Assembly (NCBI RefSeq): GCF_000205165.1 | Contig: NZ_GL883827.1 | Coordinates: 124,077-188,076, forward strand | From: Paraprevotella xylaniphila YIT 11841 | GTDB lineage: Bacteria; Bacteroidota; Bacteroidia; Bacteroidales; Bacteroidaceae | DNA: 64,000 nucleotides | Direction of reading: 5' to 3' | In this document: positions 45,970-56,114 of the stretch, in pieces | Position numbering within the stretch: position 1 is the stretch's first letter | How the letters are laid out: each line of letters opens with the position of its first letter | Program-made: the position numbers and the translations under genes | Notes under the pieces: model-generated | Told to the model about the DNA's origin: nothing | What the model saw: the letters and a program-made list of their open reading frames with translations, nothing else | The model's database searches: none

Positions 45970-46148
45970 CCCAACGCTTATTTTTCAAATCCCATCGTCG
46001 ACAATTTAACATAAGGCATGCTTACAGTTATCCCCCACGCCTCCAAAAACGGACTTACCACAAAAGATATATCTCCTCTATCCCCCCTAAAAAGTCCATA
46101 GTTCCAACTTACAGAAAACAAGACACAGCACATCCTAAAATCAATCTC

Positions 46149-46192
46149 CTGAGATTGATTTTTCATTCTCAGCCGATTGATTTTTCACTTTC
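46149..46192. repeat. Two 22-bp repeat units related to 12261-12348
   Basis: Units at 46149-46170 and 46171-46192. The first begins CTGAGATTGATTTTTC, identical to the third unit at 12305; the second keeps GATTGATTTTTCA at the same offset. Both sets are preceded by AATCTC directly before the first unit. Confidence 0.65.
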
Positions 46193-46280
46193 AGGAGAAA
46201 AAAACACCAATCTGCGGAGATTTATAAAAAGTTGTAATTCAGATATTTGCAAGACTTACGTTTCATGACAAAATGAGTGA

Positions 46281-46312
46281 CGAAAAAAGGATGCCCGTTA
46301 GCGGGCATCCTT
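46281..46312 (-). terminator. Terminator of asnS
   Basis: A perfect 11-bp stem, AAGGATGCCCG (46287-46297) with CGGGCATCCTT (46302-46312), has a 4-base loop and, on the minus strand, is followed by a run of T. It is 37 bases beyond the asnS stop. Confidence 0.85.
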
Positions 46313-46349
46313 CTCTTATATATGTTTCCCACTCGGGAGAACAACAGGC

Positions 46350-47753
46350 TTAGAACTCTGCGTTCTTCGGGGTACGGGGGAATGGAATGACATCGCGGAT
46401 GTTCTGCATTCCGGTGACGAACAAAATCAAACGCTCGAAACCCAAACCGAAACCGCTATGCGGACATGTGCCGAAACGGCGGGTGTCGAGATACCACCAC
46501 ATGTCCTTCATCGGGATATTCAGCTCCTCGATACGGGCCATCAGCTTGTCATAGTTCTCTTCACGCTCGGAACCTCCGATAATCTCGCCAATTTGAGGGA
46601 ACAACACGTCCATGGCACGCACCGTCTTCCCGTCGTCGTTCATCTTCATGTAGAAAGCCTTGATTTCCTTCGGATAATCCGTCAGAATGACAGGACGCTT
46701 GAAATACTCTTCCACCAAGTAACGCTCATGCTCGCTGGCCAAATCGGCTCCCCAATATATCGGGAACTCGAACTTGCGGCCGTTCTTCACGGCCTCCTCC
46801 AGAATCTCGATACCTTTCGTGTAAGGCAAGCGCACAAAGTCGTTCTCTACCACGAAGTTCAGGCGTTCGAGCAACGTCTTGTCAATCATCTTGTTCAGGA
46901 AAGCCAAATCGTCCTGGCAATGCTCCAAAGCCCAACGCACACAGTACTTGATGAAGTCCTCTGCCAAATCCATATTGTCGTGGATGTCGTTGAAAGCCAC
47001 TTCGGGCTCAATCATCCAGAACTCGGCCAAATGGCGCGGCGTGTTGGAATTCTCTGCACGGAACGTAGGCCCGAAAGTGTAAATGGCTCCCAAGGCCGTG
47101 GCACCCAACTCACCTTCCAACTGCCCGGATACGGTCAGCGAAGTCGTCTTGCCGAAGAAATCGTCGGAATAGTCTATCTTCCCCTCGTCGTCTTTCTTCA
47201 AGTCATAGAGGTTCTTCGTAGTCACCTGGAACATCTGTCCGGCTCCTTCGCAGTCGCTGGCCGTAATAATCGGTGTATGGAAATAGAAAAAGCCGTGCTC
47301 ATGGAAGTAACGATGGACGGCCATCGCCATGTTATGGCGGATACGGAACACCGCACCGAACGTGTTGGTACGCAAACGCATGTGGGCATGCGTACGCATA
47401 TACTCCATGCTCTGCCCTTTCTTCTGCATCGGATAATCCGAACCGCACGTACCCAACACCTCTATTTCACGGGCTCGGATCTCCACGGCTTGTCCCGAAC
47501 CTACACTTTGCACCAATTCACCTGTCACACTCAGGCACGCACCGGTCGTGATGAGTTTAATCAGTTCATCATCAAACTTATCCGCATCGGCCACTATCTG
47601 TACATTATTAATCGTAGACCCATCATTCAAAGCAATGAAATGGACAGACTTGCTGCCTCGCCGCGTACGCACCCAACCTTTTACATTGACCTCCGAACCG
47701 TAGTCTTCACGCTTCAGTACATCTATAATCTTTATTCTACGAATAGTTTCCAT
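46350..47753 (-). CDS. asnS: Asparaginyl-tRNA synthetase
   Basis: Class II enzyme that charges tRNA-Asn. The 467 residues begin with the OB-fold anticodon-binding domain ([20 protein letters not shown]). The catalytic core follows, with motif 2 [20 protein letters not shown] and motif 3 [12 protein letters not shown] near the C-terminus. The [10 protein letters not shown] sequence fits AsnRS rather than AspRS. It is 24 bases after rluB. Confidence 0.97.
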   Translation of the reverse strand: METIRRIKIIDVLKREDYGSEVNVKGWVRTRRGSKSVHFIALNDGSTINNVQIVADADKFDDELIKLITTGACLSVTGELVQSVGSGQAVEIRAREIEVLGTCGSDYPMQKKGQSMEYMRTHAHMRLRTNTFGAVFRIRHNMAMAVHRYFHEHGFFYFHTPIITASDCEGAGQMFQVTTKNLYDLKKDDEGKIDYSDDFFGKTTSLTVSGQLEGELGATALGAIYTFGPTFRAENSNTPRHLAEFWMIEPEVAFNDIHDNMDLAEDFIKYCVRWALEHCQDDLAFLNKMIDKTLLERLNFVVENDFVRLPYTKGIEILEEAVKNGRKFEFPIYWGADLASEHERYLVEEYFKRPVILTDYPKEIKAFYMKMNDDGKTVRAMDVLFPQIGEIIGGSEREENYDKLMARIEELNIPMKDMWWYLDTRRFGTCPHSGFGLGFERLILFVTGMQNIRDVIPFPRTPKNAEF

Positions 47754-47777
47754 TTTTTTCCTCTTTATGATATCCTA

Positions 47778-49166
47778 TCATTCGAACGCTCCCATACGCA
47801 ACATGTTGACTTCCTGTTCTGTCAGGAATCTCCAGTCGCCCCGGCGGACGTTCTTCTTCGTCAGTCCGGCAAACAGCACGCGGTCGAGCTTCACCACACG
47901 GTAACCTAAAGCTTCGAATATGCGGCGCACAATACGGTTTTTACCGGAATGGATTTCGATGCCTATCTGTTTTTTATCGGTAGGACTGGCATACTCGATG
48001 GCATCAGCCTTGATCTCACCGTCTTCCAACGTGATGCCCTCGGCAATCTGCCGCATGTCGGCTGCTGTTACGTTCTTGTCTGTCGTCACATGGTAGATTT
48101 TCTTTTTCAGGAATTTGGGATGCGTCAACTTGGAAGCCAGTTCTCCGTCATTGGTAAACAACAGCACGCCCGTAGTGTTGCGGTCAAGGCGCCCCACCGG
48201 ATAAATACGTTCACGGCAAACATTCTTGACCAAATCCATCACGGTCTTGCGGTTTTGCGGATCGTCGCTGGTAGTCACGTAATCTTTCGGCTTGTTCAGC
48301 AGGACATACACCTTGCGCTCGATGCTCACCGGCTGTTCGTGGAACTTCACCTCGTCCGAACGCTTAACTTTCGTACCCAACTCCGTGACCACCGTCCCGT
48401 TGACGCTCACCACGCCTGCCGTGATGAATTCGTCCGCTTCACGACGGGAACAAACTCCGGCATTGGCCAAGAACTTGTTCAAACGAATCGGAGCATCCGG
48501 ATCCACATTGAGTTCTTTATACTCAATCTGTTTCTTCAAGCTATATTTGGCATTGGGGTCATAATTGCCGGTACGGCGCTGCTGCGGCCTGCCTCCGCCG
48601 AAACGATTGTTCCCATAGCCGCCTTGCGGACGACGGAAACCGCCACCATTATTGTCGCGGTTGTAGCCTCCTTCACGGTTACCGTAACCGCCTTCGCGAC
48701 GGTATCCACCGTTGTTCGGACGGAAGCCACCCTCACGGTTATATCCCCCTTCTCGGTTGGCATACCCGCCTTCACGACGATACCCTCCATTATTCGGACG
48801 GAAACCGCCATCGCGGTTATAGCCTCCTTCTCGGTTGGCATATCCCCCCTCCCGATTATAGTCCTGACGGGGCTGATAGCTGCGATAAGGACGCTGGGCA
48901 CCACCGTAACTACGCTGTTCGCCACCAAAGCCACGCTCTTCACGGTTGTAAGACGGGCGGAAAGGCCGTCCCTCCTGTGCACCGTCGGCCCCATTGGCCG
49001 TATAAGCACGCTCGGCCCGCTGAATCCGCGGCCGCATCACACGACCTTCGCGCACTATGCGGTTCGTACCTTGATTGTTGTTCTCACTGTCGAATGGCTT
49101 ATAGCCCTCACGGCTACGATCTGTCCTTTCAGAAGCAAAATTATCCTGCCATTTTTCGTCTTCCAT
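47778..49166 (-). CDS. rluB: 23S rRNA pseudouridine synthase, RluB type, with RG-rich repeat tail
   Basis: Converts a uridine of 23S rRNA to pseudouridine. Residues 1-210 are a disordered region rich in Gly, Arg, Asn and Tyr, including 26-residue repeats of the kind GGYANREGGYNR...FRPNNGGYRRE (about 107-170; bases 48657-48848). An S4 RNA-binding domain follows (about 227-275), then the catalytic domain, with the active Asp328 in GRLDRNTTG and the C-terminal SGKNRIVRRIFEALG. Total 462 residues against about 240-290 for plain RluB. It is flanked by purB and asnS. Modification of U2605 is inferred from the family. Confidence 0.92.
   Translation of the reverse strand: MEDEKWQDNFASERTDRSREGYKPFDSENNNQGTNRIVREGRVMRPRIQRAERAYTANGADGAQEGRPFRPSYNREERGFGGEQRSYGGAQRPYRSYQPRQDYNREGGYANREGGYNRDGGFRPNNGGYRREGGYANREGGYNREGGFRPNNGGYRREGGYGNREGGYNRDNNGGGFRRPQGGYGNNRFGGGRPQQRRTGNYDPNAKYSLKKQIEYKELNVDPDAPIRLNKFLANAGVCSRREADEFITAGVVSVNGTVVTELGTKVKRSDEVKFHEQPVSIERKVYVLLNKPKDYVTTSDDPQNRKTVMDLVKNVCRERIYPVGRLDRNTTGVLLFTNDGELASKLTHPKFLKKKIYHVTTDKNVTAADMRQIAEGITLEDGEIKADAIEYASPTDKKQIGIEIHSGKNRIVRRIFEALGYRVVKLDRVLFAGLTKKNVRRGDWRFLTEQEVNMLRMGAFE
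48657..48848 (-). repeat. In-frame 78-bp tandem repeats in rluB
   Basis: Two nearly identical 26-codon units and a half unit encode Gly/Arg/Asn/Tyr-rich sequence (residues 107-132, 133-158 and 159-170). Adjacent copies differ mainly at single codons, a pattern that allows slippage and length change between strains. Confidence 0.75.
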
Positions 49167-49248
49167 ACTTTTTTCCTTTCTATATAATAATTAAAACAAG
49201 GAGACTGCGTTCGCCCTCGCGGGCCAATCGCATCTCCGGTCAACATTT

Positions 49249-50595
49249 TTAAATACCCGTGTAAGAATGGGGCGTAATGGCACGAAGCTCTTGCTTCACC
49301 TCTTCACTGACAGCCAGCCCCTCTATGAAATTCTTAATGGATTCTTCCGTTATTGCCTGGTTCGTACGCGTCAAGGCCTTCAAAGCCTCATAAGGATGAG
49401 GATATGCCTCCCGGCGCAAAATCGTCTGGATAGCTTCGGCCACGACCGCCCAACAGTTGTCCAAATCGGCATTGATGGCCTCACGGTTGAGCAACAACTT
49501 GCGTAAACCTTTCAGCGTGCTCTGGATGGCTATTACCATGTGCCCCATAGGTACACCGACATTGCGCAAGACTGTGGAGTCCGTCAAGTCACGCTGTAAA
49601 CGCGACACCGGTAACTTCATGCTCAAATGTGCCAATATGGCATTGGCTATGCCCAAATTACCTTCGCTATTCTCGAAATCGATCGGGTTCACCTTATGGG
49701 GCATGGCACTGGAACCGACCTCGCCGGCTTTAATCTTCTGTTTGAAGTACTCCATAGACACGTACTGCCAAAAATCACGGTCCAAGTCAATCAAAATCGT
49801 ATTGATGCGCTTCATGGCGTCGAAAACCGCCCCCAAATTGTCGTAATTGGAAATCTGGGTCGTATACTCCTCACGCTCCAACCCCAACTTGCCTGCCACA
49901 AAATTATTGCCGAACGACTTCCAATCATAACGGGGATAGGCCACATGATGGGCATTGTAGTTCCCCGTCGCTCCACCGAACTTGGCCGTAATGGGGCACG
50001 CCTTGAGCATCTCCAACTGGCGTTCCAGACGATAGACAAATACCATCACTTCTTTCCCCAAACGGGTAGGCGAAGCAGGCTGTCCGTGTGTCTTGGCCAA
50101 CATGGGCACGTCATTCCATTCCCCTGCATACGCACGGAGTTGGGCTATCAGTTCCTCCATTTGGGGATAGTAACATTCCTCCAACGCTTCCTTGATGGAC
50201 AAAGGAACCGATGTATTGTTGATGTCCTGGGATGTCAGTCCGAAATGGATGAATTCCTTATAAGCCTCAAGACCGCCGATTTTATCAAACTCTTCCTTGA
50301 TAAAATACTCCACAGCTTTCACGTCATGGTTCGTCACGCTCTCTATTTCCTTCACCCGTCCGGCATCCGCTTCCGTGAAATCCCGATATATGTCACGCAA
50401 ACGGGGAAACAAGTCATGATTGAAAGCAGCCAACTGCGGCAAAGGCAATTCGCACAAAGTAATAAAGTATTCTATCTCTACACGCACACGATAGCGAATA
50501 AGCGCGTATTCAGAGAAATAGGAAGCCAAAGCCTCTGTTTTACCTCTATAACGGCCGTCTATCGGAGAGATGGCCGTCAACAAATCCAATTCCAT
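49249..50595 (-). CDS. purB: Adenylosuccinate lyase
   Basis: Cleaves SAICAR and adenylosuccinate, releasing fumarate, in purine synthesis. The 448-residue chain belongs to the fumarase/aspartase superfamily; the signature is GSSAMPHKVNPIDFENSEG, holding the catalytic loop Ser. The SVTNHDVKAVEYFIK segment and the KTHGQPASPT block bearing a catalytic His are also clear. A -7 element TATTTTTG is at 50622-50629. Downstream are rluB (82 bases) and asnS. Confidence 0.97.
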   Translation of the reverse strand: MELDLLTAISPIDGRYRGKTEALASYFSEYALIRYRVRVEIEYFITLCELPLPQLAAFNHDLFPRLRDIYRDFTEADAGRVKEIESVTNHDVKAVEYFIKEEFDKIGGLEAYKEFIHFGLTSQDINNTSVPLSIKEALEECYYPQMEELIAQLRAYAGEWNDVPMLAKTHGQPASPTRLGKEVMVFVYRLERQLEMLKACPITAKFGGATGNYNAHHVAYPRYDWKSFGNNFVAGKLGLEREEYTTQISNYDNLGAVFDAMKRINTILIDLDRDFWQYVSMEYFKQKIKAGEVGSSAMPHKVNPIDFENSEGNLGIANAILAHLSMKLPVSRLQRDLTDSTVLRNVGVPMGHMVIAIQSTLKGLRKLLLNREAINADLDNCWAVVAEAIQTILRREAYPHPYEALKALTRTNQAITEESIKNFIEGLAVSEEVKQELRAITPHSYTGI

Positions 50596-50707
50596 AAAAG
50601 TAATACGTATTATTTATGGTGCAAAAATAGTCTATTTTATCGGTTTGCACATATAAAATAGAGAAAACTTATCTAAAAAACAAATAACAATGACATAAAA
50701 CAACAAA

Positions 50708-50726
50708 AGACACCCGTAAGGTGTCT
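50708..50726 (-). terminator. Terminator after the tRNA-Val genes
   Basis: A 7-bp stem, AGACACC (50708-50714) with GGTGTCT (50720-50726), has a 5-base loop and is followed on the minus strand by TTTG. It is 10 bases beyond the second tRNA. Confidence 0.65.
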
Positions 50727-50735
50727 CTTTATCCG

Positions 50736-50813
50736 TGGTGGGCGCTGAGGGATTCGAACCCCCGACCCTCTGCTTGTAAGGCAGATGCTCTGAACCAACT
50801 GAGCTAAGCGCCC
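50736..50813 (-). tRNA. tRNA-Val (anticodon TAC)
   Basis: Cloverleaf of 78 bases including an encoded CCA. The acceptor stem is GGGCGCT with AGCGCCC, the anticodon arm TCTGC-CTTACAA-GCAGA puts TAC at the anticodon, and the T loop is TTCGAAT. It is essentially identical to the copy at 50848. Confidence 0.97.
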
Positions 50814-50847
50814 CTCTTGCCCTGACACGAAAGAGAAGAAGAATCTG

Positions 50848-50925
50848 TGGTGGGCGCTGAGGGATTCGAACCCCCGACCCTCTGCTTGTAAGGCAGATGC
50901 TCTGAACCAACTGAGCTAAGCGCCC
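50848..50925 (-). tRNA. tRNA-Val (anticodon TAC), first copy of tandem pair
   Basis: Same structure and sequence as the copy at 50736, with encoded CCA. The two are 34 bases apart and probably processed from one transcript that starts at 50950-50980. Confidence 0.97.
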
Positions 50926-50949
50926 CTCTCTTTCGTTTCAAAAGCGATG

Positions 50950-50980
50950 CAAAGGTACGGTTTTTTTTCTTTCCTGCAAA
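50950..50980 (-). promoter_or_regulatory. Promoter of the tRNA-Val pair
   Basis: On the minus strand, TTTG (50977-50980), a 19-base spacer and TACCTTTG (50950-50957) exactly fit the Bacteroidota consensus, as expected for a strong stable-RNA promoter. Confidence 0.75.
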
Positions 50981-51002
50981 TTTTTGGCGCACTTTTTTTA
51001 AA

Positions 51003-51038
51003 TAAAAATCCGTCGCAGGATTTAGCTCCTGCGACGGA
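51003..51038 (-). terminator. Terminator of trpS
   Basis: A perfect 12-bp stem, TCCGTCGCAGGA (51009-51020) with its complement (51027-51038), has a 6-base loop and, on the minus strand, is followed by TTTTTATT. It is 26 bases beyond the trpS stop. Confidence 0.85.
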
Positions 51039-51064
51039 CGGTATTCATTTTCCCCCGGCCTATA

Positions 51065-52174
<1,110 letters not shown>

Positions 52175-52294
52175 TTAGTTCTGCAAAGATAGTGCAAATC
52201 AAGTGCAAAACGCCAAGCTTACTTGGAATATTTGCCAAGATGCCGCCTATTTTATGAAAAGCCGCCGAGTGCACCATGAAGAAACCAACAAGGC

Positions 52295-54145
52295 TCACCC
52301 AAAAAGTTGGTCTAAATCATCCTGCTCCAATATGGCAACAACGACCTTGCCGTCAGGGGTCTGGTTGGGGTTACGACAGACGAACAAGTCGTCTACCAAA
52401 GCCTCCATCTCTTCATTGGACAACACCTGCCCTTGCACAATGGCCGCGCTACGGGCCAACGACAAAGCAATATAATGGCGCACATCTTCCTCTACATTAC
52501 ATCCCTTTTCGATGGAAGAATGCACAATGCCGCGCACCACCTCCACCGGATTCAACCCCTCTGTCCCTGAGGGGATGGCGTTAATGGAGAAACTTCCGCC
52601 GCCCAACACGGACAAATCAAATCCCAAGGCATGCAAATCATCCGTCAGGTGCTCTAACACAATGCCCTCTGACGGGGGCAACTGTAACATTTCAGGAAAA
52701 AGCAGCCCCTGAGATTGTCCGTTGCTACCCTCCATTTGTTTACGGTAACGGTCGTAAAGCACACGGATATGTGCACGATGCTGGTCGATAATCATCAGTC
52801 CGGACTTTACCGCCGTCATGATATATTTGCCTTTATACTGATAATGTTGGGTTGATTTTTCAAAAGTGTCCTTTGCATCCGCATACAAAGTCAGGTCATC
52901 GGGGAGGGAGGATGAGAAATCTCCTCCTCCGAAATCGTTCGTCACTACGGAAGACACACTTTGCTCCACACCCTCATACAAAGGTTCCCAATCCATCCGC
53001 TGCGATTTATAACCGGAAGAAGAGCCGGACTTAAAAGGATTAAAATCGGGATTCACCTCCAATACCGGAGCTTCGACGGTTGCCGGAGAGAAAGCATTGC
53101 CAAAGACAGGAATGTCCGGAGCGCCTTCCGTATCAAAATCAATCGTAGGCACGGCATTGAAACGCCCTAACGACTCCTTCACCGCCGCCACTATAATCTG
53201 CCAGATGGCCAGTTCGTTTTCAAACTTGATTTCCGTTTTCGTAGGATGGATGTTCACGTCGATATTGGCCGGATCTACTTCGAAATAGAGAAAATAAGAC
53301 ACCTGCTCACCGACGGGTATCAACTGTTCGAAAGCCTCCATCACCGCTTTGTGGAAATAAGGGTGACGCATGTAACGTCCGTTCACGAAGAAGTATTGAT
53401 GGGTTCCTTTCTTACGGGCTGAATCCGGTTTACCCACGAAACCGGACAAACGGACCAAAGAAGTCTCCACATCGACGGCCAGAAGCTGCTCGTTGAGTTT
53501 CTTGCCGAAAATATTGATGATACGTTGGCGCAATGTGGATTTCGGCAAACTGAGCACGACACTGCCGTTTTGTGTCAAAGAGAAAGCTATGTCTTCATGC
53601 ACCAAAGCCACGCGCTCAAATTCTTGCAATATGTTGCTCAACTCAGTCTGATTGGACTTCAAGAATTTGCGGCGTGCCGGTACGTTAAAAAAAAGATTGC
53701 GTATCAGGAAATTACTTCCCGGCGCACAGGAAACCGGCTCCTGCCCTACCAGTTGGGAGCCTTCGATATTCACGCACGTTCCCAGTTCGCTTCCGGCTTG
53801 ACGGGTCCTCAATTCCACTTGGGCCACGGCTGCAATAGAAGCCAAAGCCTCTCCCCGGAAGCCCATCGTGCGCAAAGCAAACAAATCGTCGGCTTTACGT
53901 ATTTTGGACGTGGCATGGCGTTCGAACGAAAGACGTGCATCGGTCTCAGACATCCCCTTCCCGTTGTCCACTACTTGAATAGAAGTCTTGCCCGCATCTT
54001 CCACCACCACGTCAATCCGTGTAGCCGAAGCGTCTACGGCATTCTCCACCAATTCTTTTATCACAGAAGCCGGCCGTTGTATCACTTCACCAGCGGCAAT
54101 CTGGTTTGCCACCGAATCCGGCAACAGATGTATAATATCGCTCAT
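52295..54145 (-). CDS. mutL: DNA mismatch repair protein MutL, endonuclease motifs degenerate
   Basis: Links MutS mismatch recognition to strand removal. The N-terminal GHKL ATPase domain has [16 protein letters not shown] and [12 protein letters not shown]. The transducer domain and a low-complexity linker (about 340-425) precede the C-terminal dimer domain. There the usual DQHAxHExxxxE metal motif reads [13 protein letters not shown] (from Asp454), with Ile in place of the first Glu. The cysteine-bearing ACxxAIR and CPHGRP motifs are also changed ([11 protein letters not shown] near the end). It may therefore lack the nicking activity of most MutH-less species. 616 residues; last gene of the guaB-led cluster. 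Confidence 0.95.
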   Translation of the reverse strand: MSDIIHLLPDSVANQIAAGEVIQRPASVIKELVENAVDASATRIDVVVEDAGKTSIQVVDNGKGMSETDARLSFERHATSKIRKADDLFALRTMGFRGEALASIAAVAQVELRTRQAGSELGTCVNIEGSQLVGQEPVSCAPGSNFLIRNLFFNVPARRKFLKSNQTELSNILQEFERVALVHEDIAFSLTQNGSVVLSLPKSTLRQRIINIFGKKLNEQLLAVDVETSLVRLSGFVGKPDSARKKGTHQYFFVNGRYMRHPYFHKAVMEAFEQLIPVGEQVSYFLYFEVDPANIDVNIHPTKTEIKFENELAIWQIIVAAVKESLGRFNAVPTIDFDTEGAPDIPVFGNAFSPATVEAPVLEVNPDFNPFKSGSSSGYKSQRMDWEPLYEGVEQSVSSVVTNDFGGGDFSSSLPDDLTLYADAKDTFEKSTQHYQYKGKYIMTAVKSGLMIIDQHRAHIRVLYDRYRKQMEGSNGQSQGLLFPEMLQLPPSEGIVLEHLTDDLHALGFDLSVLGGGSFSINAIPSGTEGLNPVEVVRGIVHSSIEKGCNVEEDVRHYIALSLARSAAIVQGQVLSNEEMEALVDDLFVCRNPNQTPDGKVVVAILEQDDLDQLFG

Positions 54146-54159
54146 CTTTCAGAATATGC

Positions 54160-54456
54160 TTAAAACCGGAAACTTCCAGTCAATAAATAATGCCAAACGA
54201 AAAGCAACGCACCGATGACAATCAATGCTACTCCCCATTTCATAGGCTTACGCCCGCTTTCTTTCCTGCGCCGCAGGTGCTTTGTCCCTTTCACGAAAGT
54301 TCCACGGATATCTTCAGGATTGAACTCCTTCGGCGGCAGCATGCCCAACTCCCGTTTGGCACGCTCTTCTATGGCCTTTAGTTTTTCTTTTCGTTCATTT
54401 ATATATATATAAGGATGATGGAACTTTCGGGGTTCACGTGTCTTAAAGAGTGCCAT
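54160..54456 (-). CDS. Small basic protein with one C-terminal membrane span
   Basis: The 98 residues are strongly charged and probably helical up to about residue 70 (YINERKEKLKAIEERAKREL, then KHLRRRKESGRK). One hydrophobic span (about 73-92) near the C-terminus follows, so the body should face the cytoplasm. I know no functional name. It is 2 bases after the OstA-like gene and 14 before mutL; the position suggests a role in the envelope or only shared expression. Confidence 0.75.
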   Translation of the reverse strand: MALFKTREPRKFHHPYIYINERKEKLKAIEERAKRELGMLPPKEFNPEDIRGTFVKGTKHLRRRKESGRKPMKWGVALIVIGALLFVWHYLLTGSFRF

Positions 54457-54458
54457 AA

Positions 54459-56114
54459 CTATTTCTTTTTGATTTGATCCAAAGATTGTAAAGGTGCCTT
54501 GTGCTTGTAAGACGCCTTAAGTTCCGTTCCGGACTTCTTGGGACGCCATACGAATATATCGTCTTTGTTCAACGGACGGATATAGTCAAACCAGGCAAAA
54601 TTGGACAAATAGAGCCGGTTGGGCGGTATCATGACTATCGGATAGATTACCCCCGTGGAAGCCGGCATCCATATTTTCTCCATTTTCCGATCCTTCATGA
54701 ACAGTTTAAGTTCCGTTGTTTCCGTATAGTTCAATCCTATCATCAAGCTGTCGTCGTCAAACATATAATAGTCGACATAAACGTTGCCGTTCACCCACGT
54801 CTCATACATCTCCCCGTCACGGAAATAGGAGATCATCTCTTTCCCCGCCACTTGATTGTAATGCACCGAGTCGATCCGCTCCACGGAAAGAGTCTGGTCT
54901 ATGACATGAATCCGGTCTATGGTGGAATCATTCAAATAAACTTTAATCACCTCTCCCAATACTTGCTGCCCTCCGTTCCATACGATCGGATCGCGATACA
55001 TCGTGATACAGGTATCACGCGAATCGAACACCAAAGAGTCGCAAACAGACTGGACATCCATACGGTAAGAACGCACCTTGTGGTAGCCCCGGACTTCGCG
55101 GTACATGCTATCGGTATCCATGTAGAAAGTGTACACCTTGAACGTATCGGCATGCATGTACATCGTATCACGTTGCGAATAATCTATAGCTACCGCACTA
55201 TCCGTCGCCATGGAATAACCGGTACTGTCGTTATAGTAACAATAATTTCCTGTCAGCATGTTCTTATTAACCTCGTCGGTGTAGACCACATTACGGAAAC
55301 CTTCTCCCACACCGGACTTGCTGTCATAATACAAACTGTCGCCCACCATCTTGCGTCCCTTGTTGGTCACAATGGAACGGTCGAGCAGGATGGCTTCCTC
55401 TGTCTGAGTATTGTAAAAGCCCGACTCGGAATAAATATGATTGTCGCCGCTGTCGATATTGGAAGGACCGACAATCTCTGCCATACTCGTCTGGGTATTA
55501 TAGTTCAACGTATCGGAAATCAACGTAAACTTCGGGTTCTCCAACTTCACATTATAATTAAACACGGCCTGGCGCGTAGGCGGACTATATTGCCCCCAAT
55601 CGGAAGTCAGCACATTGTCCTTGTCTACCAACCTTCCTCCTTCGAAAAAATATCCCAGTTCATACAGGCGGTCGTAATCGAGACTGTCCGTATAGAGTTT
55701 GGATTCACGATGTGTCAGTACCACATTGTGGCGGACACGGGCCAACTGGTCCAAACCGTTATACAGCAACATGTCGCCCACCAAATCCAATGTATCCCCC
55801 TGTACCATCTTCACATGCCCGAAAGCATCGAATGAGTTCGTGGCCTCATAAAAACAAGCACTGTCGCAATACATCAGCACCCCGTCGTGTTGGAACTGTA
55901 CATTCCCCGTCAATATTTGTGCACCGGGATGCCGGTACTGGTCATACGTAAGGTTATCCGTATGCAACAAAATAACCTTTGTCTTCGACTGCTCCCGCTG
56001 CGTCTGTTCTCCGGCATAAGACACCGCAACATAAAGCCCAAACAGGCATAGAATACAAAAGAAAAGTAATCTATGCCCGCCGTTTATTCTTTTATTCTGT
56101 TTTTTATCTTTCAT
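54459..56114 (-). CDS. OstA-like LPS-transport protein (LptA/LptD N-terminal fold)
   Basis: Periplasmic protein made of repeated OstA/LptA beta-jelly-roll strands, the fold that forms the LPS bridge from inner to outer membrane. After a signal anchor (hydrophobic part about 15-33, ending SYAGEQ), repeats such as LTGNVQFQHDGVLMYCDSA, then FDAFGHVKMVQGDTL, run along most of the roughly 551 residues. No LptD barrel is apparent. I place the start at 56114, where ATG overlaps the surA-type stop as ATGA; an upstream ATG at 56123 is in frame. Its two upstream neighbours, peptidyl-prolyl isomerases, support an outer-membrane biogenesis role. Confidence 0.85.
   Translation of the reverse strand: MKDKKQNKRINGGHRLLFFCILCLFGLYVAVSYAGEQTQREQSKTKVILLHTDNLTYDQYRHPGAQILTGNVQFQHDGVLMYCDSACFYEATNSFDAFGHVKMVQGDTLDLVGDMLLYNGLDQLARVRHNVVLTHRESKLYTDSLDYDRLYELGYFFEGGRLVDKDNVLTSDWGQYSPPTRQAVFNYNVKLENPKFTLISDTLNYNTQTSMAEIVGPSNIDSGDNHIYSESGFYNTQTEEAILLDRSIVTNKGRKMVGDSLYYDSKSGVGEGFRNVVYTDEVNKNMLTGNYCYYNDSTGYSMATDSAVAIDYSQRDTMYMHADTFKVYTFYMDTDSMYREVRGYHKVRSYRMDVQSVCDSLVFDSRDTCITMYRDPIVWNGGQQVLGEVIKVYLNDSTIDRIHVIDQTLSVERIDSVHYNQVAGKEMISYFRDGEMYETWVNGNVYVDYYMFDDDSLMIGLNYTETTELKLFMKDRKMEKIWMPASTGVIYPIVMIPPNRLYLSNFAWFDYIRPLNKDDIFVWRPKKSGTELKASYKHKAPLQSLDQIKKK

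Larger units (their letters stand above)
45913..46349. other. 437-bp intergenic region without genes
   Basis: Holds the GNAT promoter, two 22-bp repeat units and the asnS terminator. The open frames in it are short, lack any family resemblance and are not credible genes. Confidence 0.65.

Noticed and set aside
46458-49187. Long plus-strand frames opposite asnS and rluB (483 and 412 codons)
   Set aside because: Both are antisense to strongly conserved enzymes. The Thr/Ala/Ile-rich translation opposite rluB simply mirrors its Gly/Arg/Asn repeats.
50736-50925. The duplicated tRNA segment as a mobile-element attachment site
   Set aside because: The two full tRNA-Val copies are only 34 bases apart with no integrase or foreign genes between or beside them; a plain tandem duplication explains it.
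54501-55835. A 444-codon plus-strand frame opposite the OstA-like gene
   Set aside because: Antisense shadow with a His/Ile/Arg-biased composition and no recognisable domain; the sense gene fits an operon and a known fold.
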